Shown in pieces: positions 21,330-32,809 of a DNA stretch of 64,000 nucleotides; within the stretch, counting starts at the first letter, position 1, and each line of letters opens with the position of its first letter. Position numbers and translations under genes: made by a program. The notes under the pieces were generated by a model. The model did not search any database and was not told the origin of the DNA. It saw only the letters and a list, made by a program, of their open reading frames with translations. Source of the stretch: Trichosporon coremiiforme (lineage: Eukaryota; Basidiomycota; Tremellomycetes; Trichosporonales; Trichosporonaceae); contig BCJJ01000026.1 of NCBI GenBank assembly GCA_039545355.1, positions 186,001 through 250,000 of the forward strand, written 5' to 3'.

Positions 21330-21790
21330 AGCTTTGACTTTTCACACTCATTTGGATAATCGTTTCTACGTTCTAGACTTCATCGGCCCCTTCGTCGGCC
21401 GCAGTGTGTCATTATGGCGGACTATGACTTTTACAACTGGCATGGCTCCCGTTGATCGCAATCATTGGCATCCTGACCTTCTGATGCGCTCTCGCCGCAC
21501 GCGCCGCTGTCACTCGCTGCAGTCTTCTCAGTAGATCTAGCTTTCAATCGGTAGCTGACAACCGGGGTTCTCTGTTTGAGGTCGACGAATCCCTCGTCGT
21601 GACTCCACTCACCGACGTGCACCATCACACGCCGCCTAGCTACCCCTTTGGTGAATCAGCTAGCGGTAGCACCCTTTCGTCTATGCGTTGGGCCCCAACT
21701 GGATCGGCTGGTCTTGAAAAGACCTCAACTGAAACGCTTTCGAAGGGCTCGCCTCCTGCCCAGCTGTCTGACATCTATTTACGTCTCTGA
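21330..21790 (+). pseudogene. Relic of a single-pass PPxY membrane protein (paralogue of the 22418-23600 gene)
   Basis: The segment from 21588 encodes LFEVDESLVVTPLTD, nearly identical to RFEVDESLVVTPHTD in the gene at 22418-23600. It is followed by HHHTPPSYPFGES, which carries a PPxY motif, and runs to a stop at 21788-21790. Upstream at 21441-21490 a hydrophobic stretch (AWLPLIAIIGILTF) ends in TGA and is continued in another frame by LLMRSRRTRRCH, the expected basic juxtamembrane part. Between them a branch site gctgac is followed by aaccgg where intact genes have aacag, so the acceptor looks destroyed. Frame break plus lost acceptor indicate a decayed copy. No ectodomain is recognised. Confidence 0.5.
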
Positions 21791-22417
21791 CGTCGTCGCG
21801 GGCCCTGCACATGTTGCACAGCTTACGCCGAGCGTCCATATCATGGTCCCGCAGTGGACGTATAGTGCAGGTGTTCAACACGTATACAACAGATCAATAG
21901 CGATGCATGATGTCCAGTAGGACCGGAGGATGGGGCAAGTGGTCCACATACTCTAGGAGGTCTGCTGATAACCACGTGGCTACTTATCGTGATGATCTGG
22001 CACGTAATAGCTCAAACGGTCATTGCCATCTGCTCTGGGACGCGAACTACTGGTGAGCCGTATTCAATCTTAGGCTTGTTCTCTCTTTCCGGGCTCGGAT
22101 CACGCGCGAATACCCCCCTCCCTCCTCCGTTGCCAGGTTACAGAGAATCATCAGCAAAGAAGATGCTACTGTTTCATGGGCGCGTGCAATCACCGCCATG
22201 TGGTGAGTTGATGTTCAGGCGGTGCTGATCGCTGTAAACAGACCCATCTCTTTGGTTGATCAACCCATCTTTGCAAGCTTCGATCTCGATTCCAATCAGC
22301 TGTTCTTCTAACCTCTCTTCAACGTTCCCAGACCTTGACAAAACCTACAGAGTGACTAGCCACCCTTACCTGCTCGGCGGCCCCCCCTCGATAGAGCTAG
22401 ACTCGGCGAGCAACGCC

Positions 22418-23600
22418 ATGTCAGCTCAACCAGGAGCCCGACATATCCGGGCGTACGATTTCCGGCCGTCCAACGCCGACCGTATGCCCGCGCCGACTGC
22501 AGTTGCCTATCTGGATCCCAGATCCCGCGCATCATCAATATCCACTGTACCGCCTACCATCATTACCGCCGCCCAGCCAGCAGCTGCAGCTAGTGTTTCC
22601 TTGGCCGCCAGACAAGAGGTAGGCCGCGGCGACTACGATGTGGATGACTTGGGGAATGTTTCTGATTACTACTGCACGTACTATTACAGTGACTTGTACT
22701 GGGAAGAGTGTTCCGGCTCAGAGTGCACTTCAGGATTGCCAGGGAGGATTGCCGAGCTCAGAACCCGCGCTAGCTCCTCCGGAGACATCCTCACTGTCAC
22801 CAGTATCGCGACCTCTGTCGACCATACTGTGAAGACCGTCACCGAAACGTTCACGTCTTCTACGCGTTCCACGACATTGAGAAGCTCCAGCGGTACCCGA
22901 AGCAGCTCAACGCGCTCTACCTCAAGCAGCGCAAGTACAACAAGCAGTCCGACATCGGCCTTCGACGGCGCCCCCTCCCTACCCGCTCGCCTGTCCTCCA
23001 AAGCGAAGGCCGGAATCGCCGCTGGTGTGATCCTCGGAAGTCTCGCATTGCCAGTGTTGCCTGGCTGTTTTGGCGCTCTCGTCCTTCCCATCCCCGTCCG
23101 CGTCCCATCACGCCGTAAGCGGACTGTGACAGTGCGAGCTGACATATAGGGAGGAACGCTTCGAAGTTGACGAGTCGCTCGTCGTCACCCCGCACACAGA
23201 CACTGCGCCTGGTCGGACTGAGACGGGGCGCCCCTTGTCGGAAGCCTTCTCAGCCTTCTCAGACTACGACACCAATCAACCTCTCCCTGCATTGCCCCTC
23301 GCAGACAGTGTTCAACCGTCTGGTGAAAGGGAGATGGTCGAAGTCCAAGCAGCTATGAGCCCCTCCCCGTTCTCTTCCAAGATTCTGGCCGTCGAGAGCT
23401 CATCACCGTCAACCTCCCAGGCTCCTGCAAACTCCTCTTCAGCAGCGATGATACCCCCGGAAAGCACTCTTCAGTCGGAATCCACTCCCGACCAACCCTC
23501 AATCGTTGATGATCCGGACATGGACTCTCCCCCGCAGTATGGTCCCCGATGGTCCGCTGAACGGAACATGGCAAGCAGTAGCTCTACTATCAAGCCCTGA
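22418..23600 (+). CDS. Ser/Thr-rich single-pass membrane protein with PPxY tail; frame break in the TM region
   Basis: Exon 1 (22418-23114) gives an N-terminal polar region, a Tyr/Cys patch (YYCTYYYSDLYWEECSGSEC), a Ser/Thr-rich mucin-like stretch (about residues 150-190) and the start of a membrane span, KAGIAAGVILGS. Intron 23115-23149 ends gctgacatatag. Exon 2 (23150-23600) encodes EERFEVDESLVVTPHTD and an acidic Ser/Pro tail with DSPPQYGP, a PPxY motif recognised by WW domains of Rsp5/Nedd4 ligases. The phases do not match: to reach exon 2 in frame, the end of exon 1 must be read in the -1 frame, which indeed gives a natural VAWLFWRSRP membrane end and basic flank. A 1-nt indel near 23035-23050, an assembly error or an unseen splice is needed. 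No signal peptide is visible, so the true start may differ. Possible surface sensor or cell-wall protein. Confidence 0.55.
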
Positions 23601-24325
23601 ACACTCCCCCCGAGCAGGCGCGTGCTGTGAAAAGGTATATACCCACTTTTAACTGATATGCATGTCGTACATTCATGAGGAGGAAGCTGTAACTGCTGCA
23701 GAGAGGATTAGTCGACAAGCCAAGCCATCTGCTTTCCGGTGGCTGAAGCTGGTCTCCGAGACAGATGCTGGCAGGAGCCGTCGTCCACGCCGTCAGCAAG
23801 AAGTGGGGGCGACGGTGGCTAAGGTGATTTCGCTTTAGCGGGTTGTACTGATTCCAGAAGGGCAGTGACACGAGACTCACTTTGTGACATGCAGAGGGAG
23901 TGCTGTATCATTTATCGACACCTGTTTCGGCGGTCGCCGCGAAGTGCCGCCTGCGATGGCAACCGCCTGAGGCATAATCGCAGCGACGCTGTAAAGCTCC
24001 CCATATCTCCTTGCAACAGGTCTCGCTGTGTGGTATCGGCCACTGGTACTTCTTCCGACCCGGAGCCACATGACCTCCCTCTGCAGCACATGCTCTGATA
24101 CTTATACAGCTCTCCGTTGTCTCTGCCAAGACATCGCCCACCGATCTCACACCTCTTGGCACTCCGGTCGGCAGAATGCTGCTTAAGACACGCGCCGAGG
24201 CAGCTCACGGCGACGGAGGTTTCGTGGCAAGAACGTATATAGCGGGCACGTCGGAGTCTGTCTCCATCTCAACCCCCACAAGCAATCAACCCGCTCTACA
24301 CTACTCGGCTACCCCTAGTTCAACC
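23601..24325. other. Intergenic within the membrane-protein cluster
   Basis: No gene called. A TATA-like gtatata at 24235-24241 sits about 85 bp before the ATG at 24326. The open frame runs upstream of that ATG to 24176, but this part overlaps the TATA-like element and is taken as leader. Confidence 0.4.
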
Positions 24326-24652
24326 ATGACTTCTTCTTTGCCTCCTCTCGAGTCTGGCAGTATCCGTGAGTACTTGTTGTTGAAGGCCGAAATGCCTCAA
24401 TGAGAAGTGGAGGTGAAGGTGCGGCCCACTGACCGGCCAGATCTCCCAGAAGACCTGCAACTGCACGTCACGTCCTACACGGACATGGACATGAACGACG
24501 ACGACCCCCAGCACATCCGCGACGACCACGTCGATATCATCATTGGGGTCGTTGTTGCATTCACCGTTCTGATCATAGCCATTCTCGTGTTCTTCTGGTT
24601 CGTGCGCCGGCGCCGACAGCAGCAGATCAAACGCGCCATGGGCGAGGTTTGA
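24326..24652 (+). CDS. Short single-pass membrane protein with abrupt end after the TM
   Basis: Two exons: 24326-24365 and 24441-24652, with donor gtgagt and acceptor cactgaccggccag, giving 83 residues. The order is a short Ser/Pro N-terminus, an acidic segment (TDMDMNDDDPQHIRDDH), the transmembrane helix VDIIIGVVVAFTVLIIAILVFF, then RRRRQQQIKRAMGEV and a stop. The neighbours at 22418 and 25287 have an intron right after the same kind of basic stretch and then a long tail. Here the corresponding bases read GAG|gtttga, so the protein may be a copy whose donor has been lost and whose tail is no longer joined. Alternatively it is a genuine micro-membrane protein. It is type I or III by the positive-inside rule. 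Confidence 0.5.
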
Positions 24653-25286
24653 CGCGGGCATAACCATCGCTACGTTCATCCTTTCGCCAGCGCTGGCGGC
24701 AGCGCCCTCTCCCCCTGCATACCGTGCGCAGGATGCCCAGACTGCGCCGTTTCTTCTCCCACTTCCTCGGGGTGACCGCGTTTTCTCTTTCATATCCATA
24801 GTCTCGATGAATCTCCTCCTGGCTCTCTGTTTTAATTGCTGGAAATCACGAAAACTGCTTTCCCATAGTTCTTCCCGTGCTAGTATTCCTTTCTACCCTT
24901 GGTTGGTCTTCACATCCACCTAGCACAAGAGTCAAGACAGGCGCCCCGAGCAACGCCCCGTGGATCACTCAACGACGCACTGATGCTTGGTGTGTCTCGA
25001 CCAGGCTCTTACCCCGACTGCACCGCACACGAATAACGATTGGCGTTCCGCACCAGCCACTCCTTCCCCACGTTTAGTGCGCACGCGTAACACTTCTAAC
25101 ACTATTTGGTGTACAGCAACACTGTTTTAGTACGCTTCTCTTGTGCACTACGCACCATCAAGCTGTCAGCCACGTCTTCGCAGCGCCATCTACATAGCAC
25201 CTCTTCTCCAGATCTCTCACAATTTCTCTCTATCGCTTTCGTCCGCGACAGTCTTGTCCGCCACTTGTTCGCATTCAAGAGCGACG
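24653..25286. other. Intergenic within the membrane-protein cluster
   Basis: No coding stretch identified and no recognisable tail exon for the 24326 gene. The last 150 bases are pyrimidine-rich (ctctcacaatttctctctatcgc), typical of a leader for the gene starting at 25287. Confidence 0.4.
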
Positions 25287-27496
25287 ATGCGCGTCCGTCG
25301 CATCCGACGTGCACAGCTTGGTGGAGCTGGTGAGACGTCAAGTTTCGCCGACAGCCGGGGGAGCCGCACTACCACCACACACAATTCGGCTGCCGACCGC
25401 CTCCCAGCGTTTGGTTCAACCTCGGTCTCTTTTCCTGTCTCGTTCGGCCCGACTCTGCACTCGCGTCACCACGAGGACAAGCATGAGAGCCGCACCGCCA
25501 AGATTGTGGCCGGCACTGTGGCGGGCGTGGGCATGTTGCTCCTCGGTGGACTCCTGCTCATCTGGTACATGATTTGGAATAAGAGGAGGCATTGGAAGCG
25601 TGAGCGTGCCCTGCAGCAAGCCCGATCGTGAGTCACCCTCAACCGCCACTCTATAGCTGTCGGGAGACCTGTCCAGCTGACAACAGTGACCCACTTACGG
25701 TGGAGCAGCCTGTGATCATCACGCCGTTCCCGATGTCTGAGCCTGCAAACTCGCCGGCGCACTCCCCGCCCACATCGATGCGGACGCACTTCTCCGACCC
25801 CGGACCGGGGGCGCACCACGCCAAGCCCTTCGCTTACCTCCAATCGCAGTCGGATAAGGGAAAGCTAGGCTACCCCTCGAGTCCGGCCGCGACGCGCCCG
25901 CACCCCAAGCGCGCGAGCACCGAGCTCGTCACGCGCAACGGGCGGAAGCAGGCACACCGCCACAGTACTGTGGGCAGTGTTCCCTCCAACGGCAGGAGGC
26001 GGAGCAAGCTGCCTCCCCCGGTCAGGCCGACCATCATGGGCTCGCCTACCACCAGCGCGCACACCGAGAGCCCGAACCTGACACCGATTGAGAATGTGAG
26101 GCTCCCGCCCTGGCCGCTGATGGGGGGGAGGCCGCTGGAACAGGTCGCGCGCACGTCGTTGCAGAGGGACCGAGCATCGATCAGTAACACGTCTCTGCAG
26201 ACGCCTCGCTCTTCGACTGGACCTCTGCCCCTGCGCTCGCAGGCCGGGACGCCTCAGGTCGGTACGCCGCTGCACACGCCTCGCTCGTCAAGTGGCCCGT
26301 TGCCGCCTCAGCTCTCGCCTCGTGCTCCGCACCAGCCACTCCCGGCTGTACCCAGGCCGCAGCGCATTCTTCCCCAGCAGCCAATCCACGCCTCGCCGCT
26401 CCTGATGCCCCGCCAAAGTCCGGACACCTCATCACGGCCATTCTCATACCCACCCAGCGCGGCGAGCTACACGCCTCCGAACTCGCGCGGTCCGAGCCCT
26501 CTCGCACCGCGCGGACCAAGTCCCTCCTTCGCTCCACCTGGCGGTGGTCCGCCTCCGCCGCGCCAACTCAGCCTCCCTGCTCCCCTCGGCGTCATCCCTC
26601 CCTCAGCGTACCCAGACGATCGATACTCTGCCGACCAGCTCCCAGCTCGCGGGGCGCAGAGCACGACAATCCAGAGCCTGCCCTTCGGCGCCAGGCCGGC
26701 TCGCACGCCTAGTCCCGGCCGACTTAAGAACCGCCACCGGCGTGGCTCGGAGGAGATCCTGGCTCGCCGTGCGCCTGAACAGGATCTGCTTGTCATCACG
26801 AAGACGGGGCGGAGCACGCCGTCCCCGTCTGGTCTTAGGCTCGTGACGCCCCGCACGCCCTCGCCTGACTCCAGCACTACCTCCTCCTCCTCCAGTTGGC
26901 CGCTGCCCACCCCCCTCAACGATCCGGCGAACACGCCCCCCGTTCGTGGACGCCCACTGCCTGGTACACCGACGAGTACGCCCGGCACGCCGACGGGTAC
27001 CCCGACCGCTACACCGGGCACACCGACGCTGGTCTCCAGTGCAACGGGACAGAGTACCGCTAGTGCGAGGCTCCTGCCCGTCCCGCACCCTCTGCCTTCG
27101 CCGAAACAGCCCAAGGCGCCTCTGCCCCAGATTCCTGCCCCGCCGCCAGGGCCCCAGGATCAGAGGGTGGTCAAGCCGAAGGAGATGAGTCCCGTCTCTC
27201 CGACGAGCGACCAGCCGCCGCCATACTCGGATTCACCTGGTGGCACTCCGCCTGAGAAGACTGGCGCAACGTGTGTGCTGAGCCGTACGGCGAGTGGGAG
27301 CAGGCAGGCGTGCGTTTACAAACCTTCCGCACGGCCGGGTCAGCAGTACGCACTCTATCCTCGGCGGTCTTCACCGCTTCCATCCCTTCTACCGATGCTT
27401 GGCTGGGCATCGCCCTCAAGCCCGAAACAAAAGCTGTACAATCAGCCGTTTCGCATTCCTTTCTTACTACCCCACGTCGTACAGGACACTCAGTAG
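25287..27496 (+). CDS. Single-pass membrane protein with long Pro/Ser/Thr-rich PPxY tail
   Basis: Exons 25287-25627 and 25687-27496 are joined across a 59-nt intron (gtgagt...cagctgacaacag), frame kept: QQARS-DPLTVEQP. A short basic/Ser-Thr N-terminal region precedes HHEDKHESRTAK and the TM helix IVAGTVAGVGMLLLGGLLLI, then WNKRRHWKRERAL. The tail of about 600 residues starts VEQPVIITPFP and is disordered, with two near-repeats (TPRSSTGPLPLR and TPRSSSGPLPPQ), a PGTPTSTPGTPTGTPTAT array, dozens of SP/TP sites and polyproline runs. It includes QPPPYSD, a PPxY motif for Rsp5-type ligases. The expected role is a surface or endosomal membrane protein regulated by phosphorylation and ubiquitination; this is inferred. 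No signal peptide is seen. The last 70 residues lose this character, so the true C-terminus may be spliced differently. Confidence 0.7.
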
Positions 27497-28096
27497 CTCG
27501 AAGTCCACCCTCACGCTCCCTTGTGGCCTAGTGCACTCACGCCCCTTGTCCTATGCAAAGCATGATACCCGATCCGTTCTACCTCGGGTCCCCTTTCCAG
27601 ATCGAGCATCCGGCCGCTCGCGCGCGGACAGGAAACGGTAAGAAAGGGCGCCATCTGCAACTGGAGGGTCGCGAACAAGGCACGGGTCCGAAACCCTACG
27701 GGTGCTCTCGAATAAAGGTGAGGGAGCACTCGGGCACAGCCGATGCGGTGGCGACATTCAATCGCAAGGGCCCCAAGCCTAAGCCATGCAGATTACGCAA
27801 GGCGGGAACCCATAAGGGCGCGGACATCACTCGCTTCCCGCCAAGCCTGGCATTGAGCCAAGCCGACGTCGTCGTTGGCGGCCTAGCCTAGCGGCGGCCG
27901 TGTCGCGCCGTCGGCCATCTCGCACTGCGTCAGCTAGCTTCGGTCTCATCTTATCTCTCATCCATCCTCTCATCCTTCTCATCTTCGACAGCGAGCACCG
28001 CGCTTGCCTGCTCGCCATCAGATTCGCCGTCGCAGTCGCCGCAGTCCGTGCCGCCGCCACCGTCCCTCGTCCCTCACCCGTCACCCAAACGTCATC
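27497..28096. other. Intergenic: leader of the DUF2015 gene
   Basis: No gene seen. From about 27940 the sequence is ct-rich (tcttatctctcatccatcctctcatccttctcatcttcg), a typical leader before the ATG at 28097. Confidence 0.4.
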
Positions 28097-28582
28097 ATGA
28101 TCTTCCACCTGTCCGCGCTCTTCTTCGTCGTGCTGGTCGTTGCCCGTGAGTATGCTCCACCTCATCTTCACCCGCCTCTTCCTGGCCGGTCACAGCATCC
28201 ACTAGGTGAGAATGAAAGCTGACATACAGTCGTCTGGTACTTCCGCGTCCGCCTCTTCTCCCTCGCTGCGCCCTACCTGCCCTCTCAGCTCGTGGCCCGT
28301 TTGTCTAACTACGAGCCGCTGCAGGGCTACTCCTTCGCCGAGCAGCGGGAGGGCGGCATGAGCTCGTCCAACTTCGACCTCGAGGAGAACATTGGCGAGG
28401 GGTCGGGCGAGAACCGCCAGGGCCTCGACGAGGCTGGCGTCGAGGAGGTCCGGCGCATCATGGCCATTGAGCGGTGCACGTTTGACCAGGCTCGTCTCAT
28501 CAGGCATAACCGCATCCTCGCCAAGAATGGTATCGCGCCGGACGGAACGCCGCTCGACCGCAAGGCTATCACCCGCCTCTAA
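28097..28582 (+). CDS. DUF2015-family small membrane protein
   Basis: Two exons; the intron starts at gtgagtatgctcc after GTTGCCC and ends gctgacatacag. The product is about 135 residues. The N-terminus MIFHLSALFFVVLVVALVWYF is a signal anchor. The C-terminal part, NRQGLDEAGVEEVRRIMAIE with CTFDQARLIRHNRILAKNGI and APDGTPLDRKAITRL, matches the fungal DUF2015 pattern (D-AGLDE, VN-DEAR, --F-KN-I-PDG-P-DPK). Function unknown; single-pass, probably in an organelle membrane. It is convergent with the R3H gene, 295 bp between stops. Confidence 0.75.
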
Positions 28583-28877
28583 GCGTACTCTGAGAAGTCG
28601 ATCGCTGATCGACGGCTCTCTTGCTGAGCTCACCGAGAGCTCGCACTGTATCAAAACTCCATAGTATGGACGCTCATCTGTTCCCAACTCCCCAACTCGA
28701 CACACTCCCTCCCCCTCCCACTCCCCAGTGGCAGTATACCCCAGCCAACTCGCCACCTGCGACCGACCCCGCTCTCTCTCTCGCTTAGACTGTTCATCTT
28801 CTGTTGTTTGGTAATGCATCGGGTTTCTATCTCTATCCCTCTAGCCAAACATCCTCTTCAGACGAGGAACGAAGATC

Positions 28878-30405
28878 TTACTCGCCAAACAGGTACTCGA
28901 AGAACGTCGGGCGATCGCTCCAGTCCGAGTTGCCACCCAGGCGCTGCGGCGGCCCGTTGCGCGTCTGCGGCAGGCGAACGTTGGATACGACGGGCGATGA
29001 GGCGACGCTCTCGGACCCAGTGCTGCCGTTCCAGCCCGTGGCGATGCCGTGCGCCTCGGGCACGCTGAACTCAGAAAACCCGCCCTCGGACGACGCATAC
29101 GCTGAGCTCCCGTGGGATACGGTGCGGTGCAGGTCCATGTTGCCAAAACGCTCCATGAGAGCGTCGTGTGTCAAGCCCAGGTCCGTCAGCTGGTCCTCCG
29201 AGTCCGACTCCGTGCCGAAACGCTCGGTCAAAGATGTGAACGTCTTGTCGGCGTCCTCTTCAGCGTCGGAGTGCTGGCCCATCTCGGTAGCCGCGTCGCT
29301 GTCCTCGCTCTCGGTGCCCGAGCCAGAAGTCTCGCCCGCTGATGGGCCACTGACATCGGTGGTTTCCGGCGTCAGGAGAGCGTGCGACGGCGGAGGGGCA
29401 CGTGCCTTCACCAGGTTAGGTCGGACGAGGTGCGTTAGTCGGACAGTCTGTCCGTCGATCGTCGTCTGATCGTCGCCTGTATGTCAGCGCGAGTAGCATT
29501 GCTGGAGCTTACTCCATGACGCCAGCTCGTAGTATCGCGCAACGAGGTGGACGACGAGACGGTCAAAGCTGTCAGGCACAGCCCAGGAGAGGTGTGCCAC
29601 ACTCCGCGACACCTCGAGGATCGCAGGAACGGTGCCGTCCTCGACAGGAAGTGGCGGGAGGGCGTTCATCTGATGCTGTGCCGGGAGGCGGCGGCCATTG
29701 CTTGGTCCAGCGTGTCCGTTGGCAGCACGTGCCGACGCCTCCACGAGGGCCTTATCGATGACCCTCCACCCCAGGTCCCCCGGGGCGATGTCGTATTCGC
29801 CGCCGAGCCAGCCCCGCACGGCGTTCTCGATCGAGGGGACAATAGTTTCTGCCCGTCTTCCTCGTTTCCGTAGCAGGGCTCGCGTACCCTTCAGAGAGGT
29901 CGAATAGGCCCCGTTGACGCTGCTCGCACCCAGGGGATCTTTGGTACCTGGGACGGATGGGATCTGTGCGGTCCGCTCGATTGCGTCTGATGGAAAGGAC
30001 GGCTTCAGGGGTCGTTGATGCAGAGGCACGCTGGGCGCCATGTCCGACCTCCTGGGCGCAACGGCGTGAGGATTGTCGACGAAAGCCGCTGTTACATTAG
30101 CCTTGCCATGCGTGTTGTGCCGAGACCGGCCGGGGCTCAGGCTCACTATTGTTCATGCGACGGACGACCCTCTTGCCCCGCGTCGACGAGGAAGCTCCCA
30201 CGTCCTCGCCCTTATTCTTTGCGGCTTCCCTCCTGGCTGCAGCTTTCTCTCTCTGCTGCTGGTTGTGAGCCTCCACCTGACGGAGGGCATTATTCTTTGG
30301 GTTCTGAAGGATGGCCGGTAGCCGAAGCCTGCGAGTGTCAGATCGAGCTGCTAGATGAGACGCTTGGGCTCACGGTGGAGATATGGCACTGTCGTTAGTT
30401 TCCAT
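28878..30405 (-). CDS. R3H-domain protein with R3H-associated N-terminal region
   Basis: Four exons. Exon 1 starts METNDSAISPP and splices (gtgagccc...gacactcgcag) to LRLPAILQNPKNNALRQVEAHN. A second intron (gtgagcct...ggctaatgtaacag) leads to AFVDNPHAVAPRR; the third (gtaagc...gctgacatacag) joins ELASW to SDDQTTIDGQTVRL. The segment RKRGRRAETIVPSIENAVRGWL resembles the fungal R3H-associated N-terminal domain, and DSFDRLVVHLVARYYELASWS is a divergent R3H-like helix pair, an ssDNA/RNA-binding module. The C-terminal 170 residues are acidic and Ser-rich (SGSGTESEDSDAATEM), ending FFEYLFGE. Likely an RNA-binding protein, function unknown. Confidence 0.7.
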
Positions 30406-31159
30406 TGTGGCGGCTGAGTGAGTGTCTTGAGTCAAGAAGGAAGGGGCAAAACAGACGAGGAAGACAGATAGCGGAGCGCACTTAGCTGGCCAGATTTGCT
30501 CTGACGTCCGACTCTAGTCAGCGTAGATAGCAGGGACGTCGCCGCCGCTCGGAACCGAAGCGATGCGGCTGCCACGTGGCCCGACGTCCGGGGTGCCACT
30601 GATCGCTGATACGGCGTTATAGGGTGTCTGAGTTGGACCTGAATAAGGTTGAAATGGAGGAAGGGACGAATGGCATGCTGTATTGGGCGGATTAGCCCGG
30701 ATTAGGATAAGCTAGAGTGGTGTGAGCTCGCGCGTGAAAGAGCTTGAAGCAAGAAGCATTCAGGGCTCAAGTCCTCACTCACCCGGGGGGCCGTTCGCTG
30801 GCTCAGGATCGCGCAGCTCAAGCACCTGAACACCTTGTAGGACGAAGGACGCACGGAGCTTACCACCTCCACCGCTGCTCAGCGCGCCAGCGCGCCACCC
30901 TAGCCAGCCTACGAAGCGTATAGTGCGCCGTAACGCCTGCCGAGCGATTTGACTGGCGTACCCTGTCTGGTTCCCCTTGCTCCCTACCTCACTGCGCCTC
31001 CTCCCTGCATCCTCTTCCGCCGTCTTACCCAGTTGGGTCACTGTCCCTGTATTCTGTTCGACCACTCGACTCGTCGTAGCAAGCCCAGCCAGCAGCAGCC
31101 AGCTCAGCCAGCCCAGCCAGCTCAGCCAGCCCAGCCAGCCAGCACATACTCAGCCGCCG

Positions 31160-31192
<33 letters not shown>

Positions 31193-31814
31193 CTCTTCAC
31201 CCTGGAACCCCTGCCTGTCCGGCACGTCTGCCGCTAGCGGTCCTAAGTGTCTCGTGTGGTCTAGTCTCTCAACTTAGAGCCTAATCCTGCTACACGTCCT
31301 CCGCCCAGCGTCCACCCGGCCCATAGCCCATTCAGCCAGTAGTCCCACACGGCCCATCCCATCCCATTCTCCATCCTTCCCTTCCTGCTTCGCTTCAACC
31401 ATCCCATCCACTTCATCCTCATCCGCTACTCATCCCTCTTCCTTTGATCCTGCCATCCTCCATCCCGTCCCCCCCTATCCTCTCTTACCTCGTACCATTT
31501 CTTTGCGGTCTCCAGCCCCGGTCGCTTTTGCCTCTACCCATCCCTTGCGCGATTGTCGTCTCATAACACTCGTTCAACCTTCCCTCTTTTCTTCTTAATC
31601 GACGCGTCGTCTCACGTTTTACCCACCTCGAACGACACCCGATCACGAACTCTTTCGACGGCTCGCGCAAGTTACGACCAGCTGCATCTTCGTTTCCTTC
31701 TGCAATCCGACCTTCCAGACGAGCTCGATCACAGGACTCTACCCCGGATTGCTTTCTCCACCCTTCCGACTTTAATCCACGCCTTCCTCCCCAAACCAAC
31801 TAACTCGTTCCAAC
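30406..31814. promoter_or_regulatory. Divergent promoter region and long pyrimidine-rich leader of ARF6
   Basis: Lies between the R3H gene start and the ARF6 start. 31081-31190 is a CAG/CCAG repeat (listed separately). From about 31280 to 31810 the plus strand is strongly C/T-rich (cttcctgcttcgcttcaaccatcccatccacttcatcctc), which fits a long 5' leader for ARF6. No coding gene. Confidence 0.5.
31081..31190 (+). repeat. CAG/CCAG microsatellite
   Basis: Irregular cagccagctcagccagcc units lead into seven perfect ccag units at 31163-31190. It lies in the noncoding region before ARF6. Confidence 0.85.

Positions 31815-32809
<995 letters not shown>

Larger units (their letters stand above)
20270..22417. 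other. Gene-poor interval upstream of the membrane-protein cluster
   Basis: Holds the weak small reading frame at 20438-20716 and the membrane-protein relic at 21330-21790, listed separately. Elsewhere the stop-codon density in all frames is high and GC is lower than in neighbouring genes, as expected for intergenic sequence or old relics. Confidence 0.45.

Noticed and set aside
30949..31284. Pro/Gln/Ala-rich frame through the CAG/CCAG repeat
   Set aside because: Coding appearance comes only from the microsatellite, open in several frames; no start context or conserved part.
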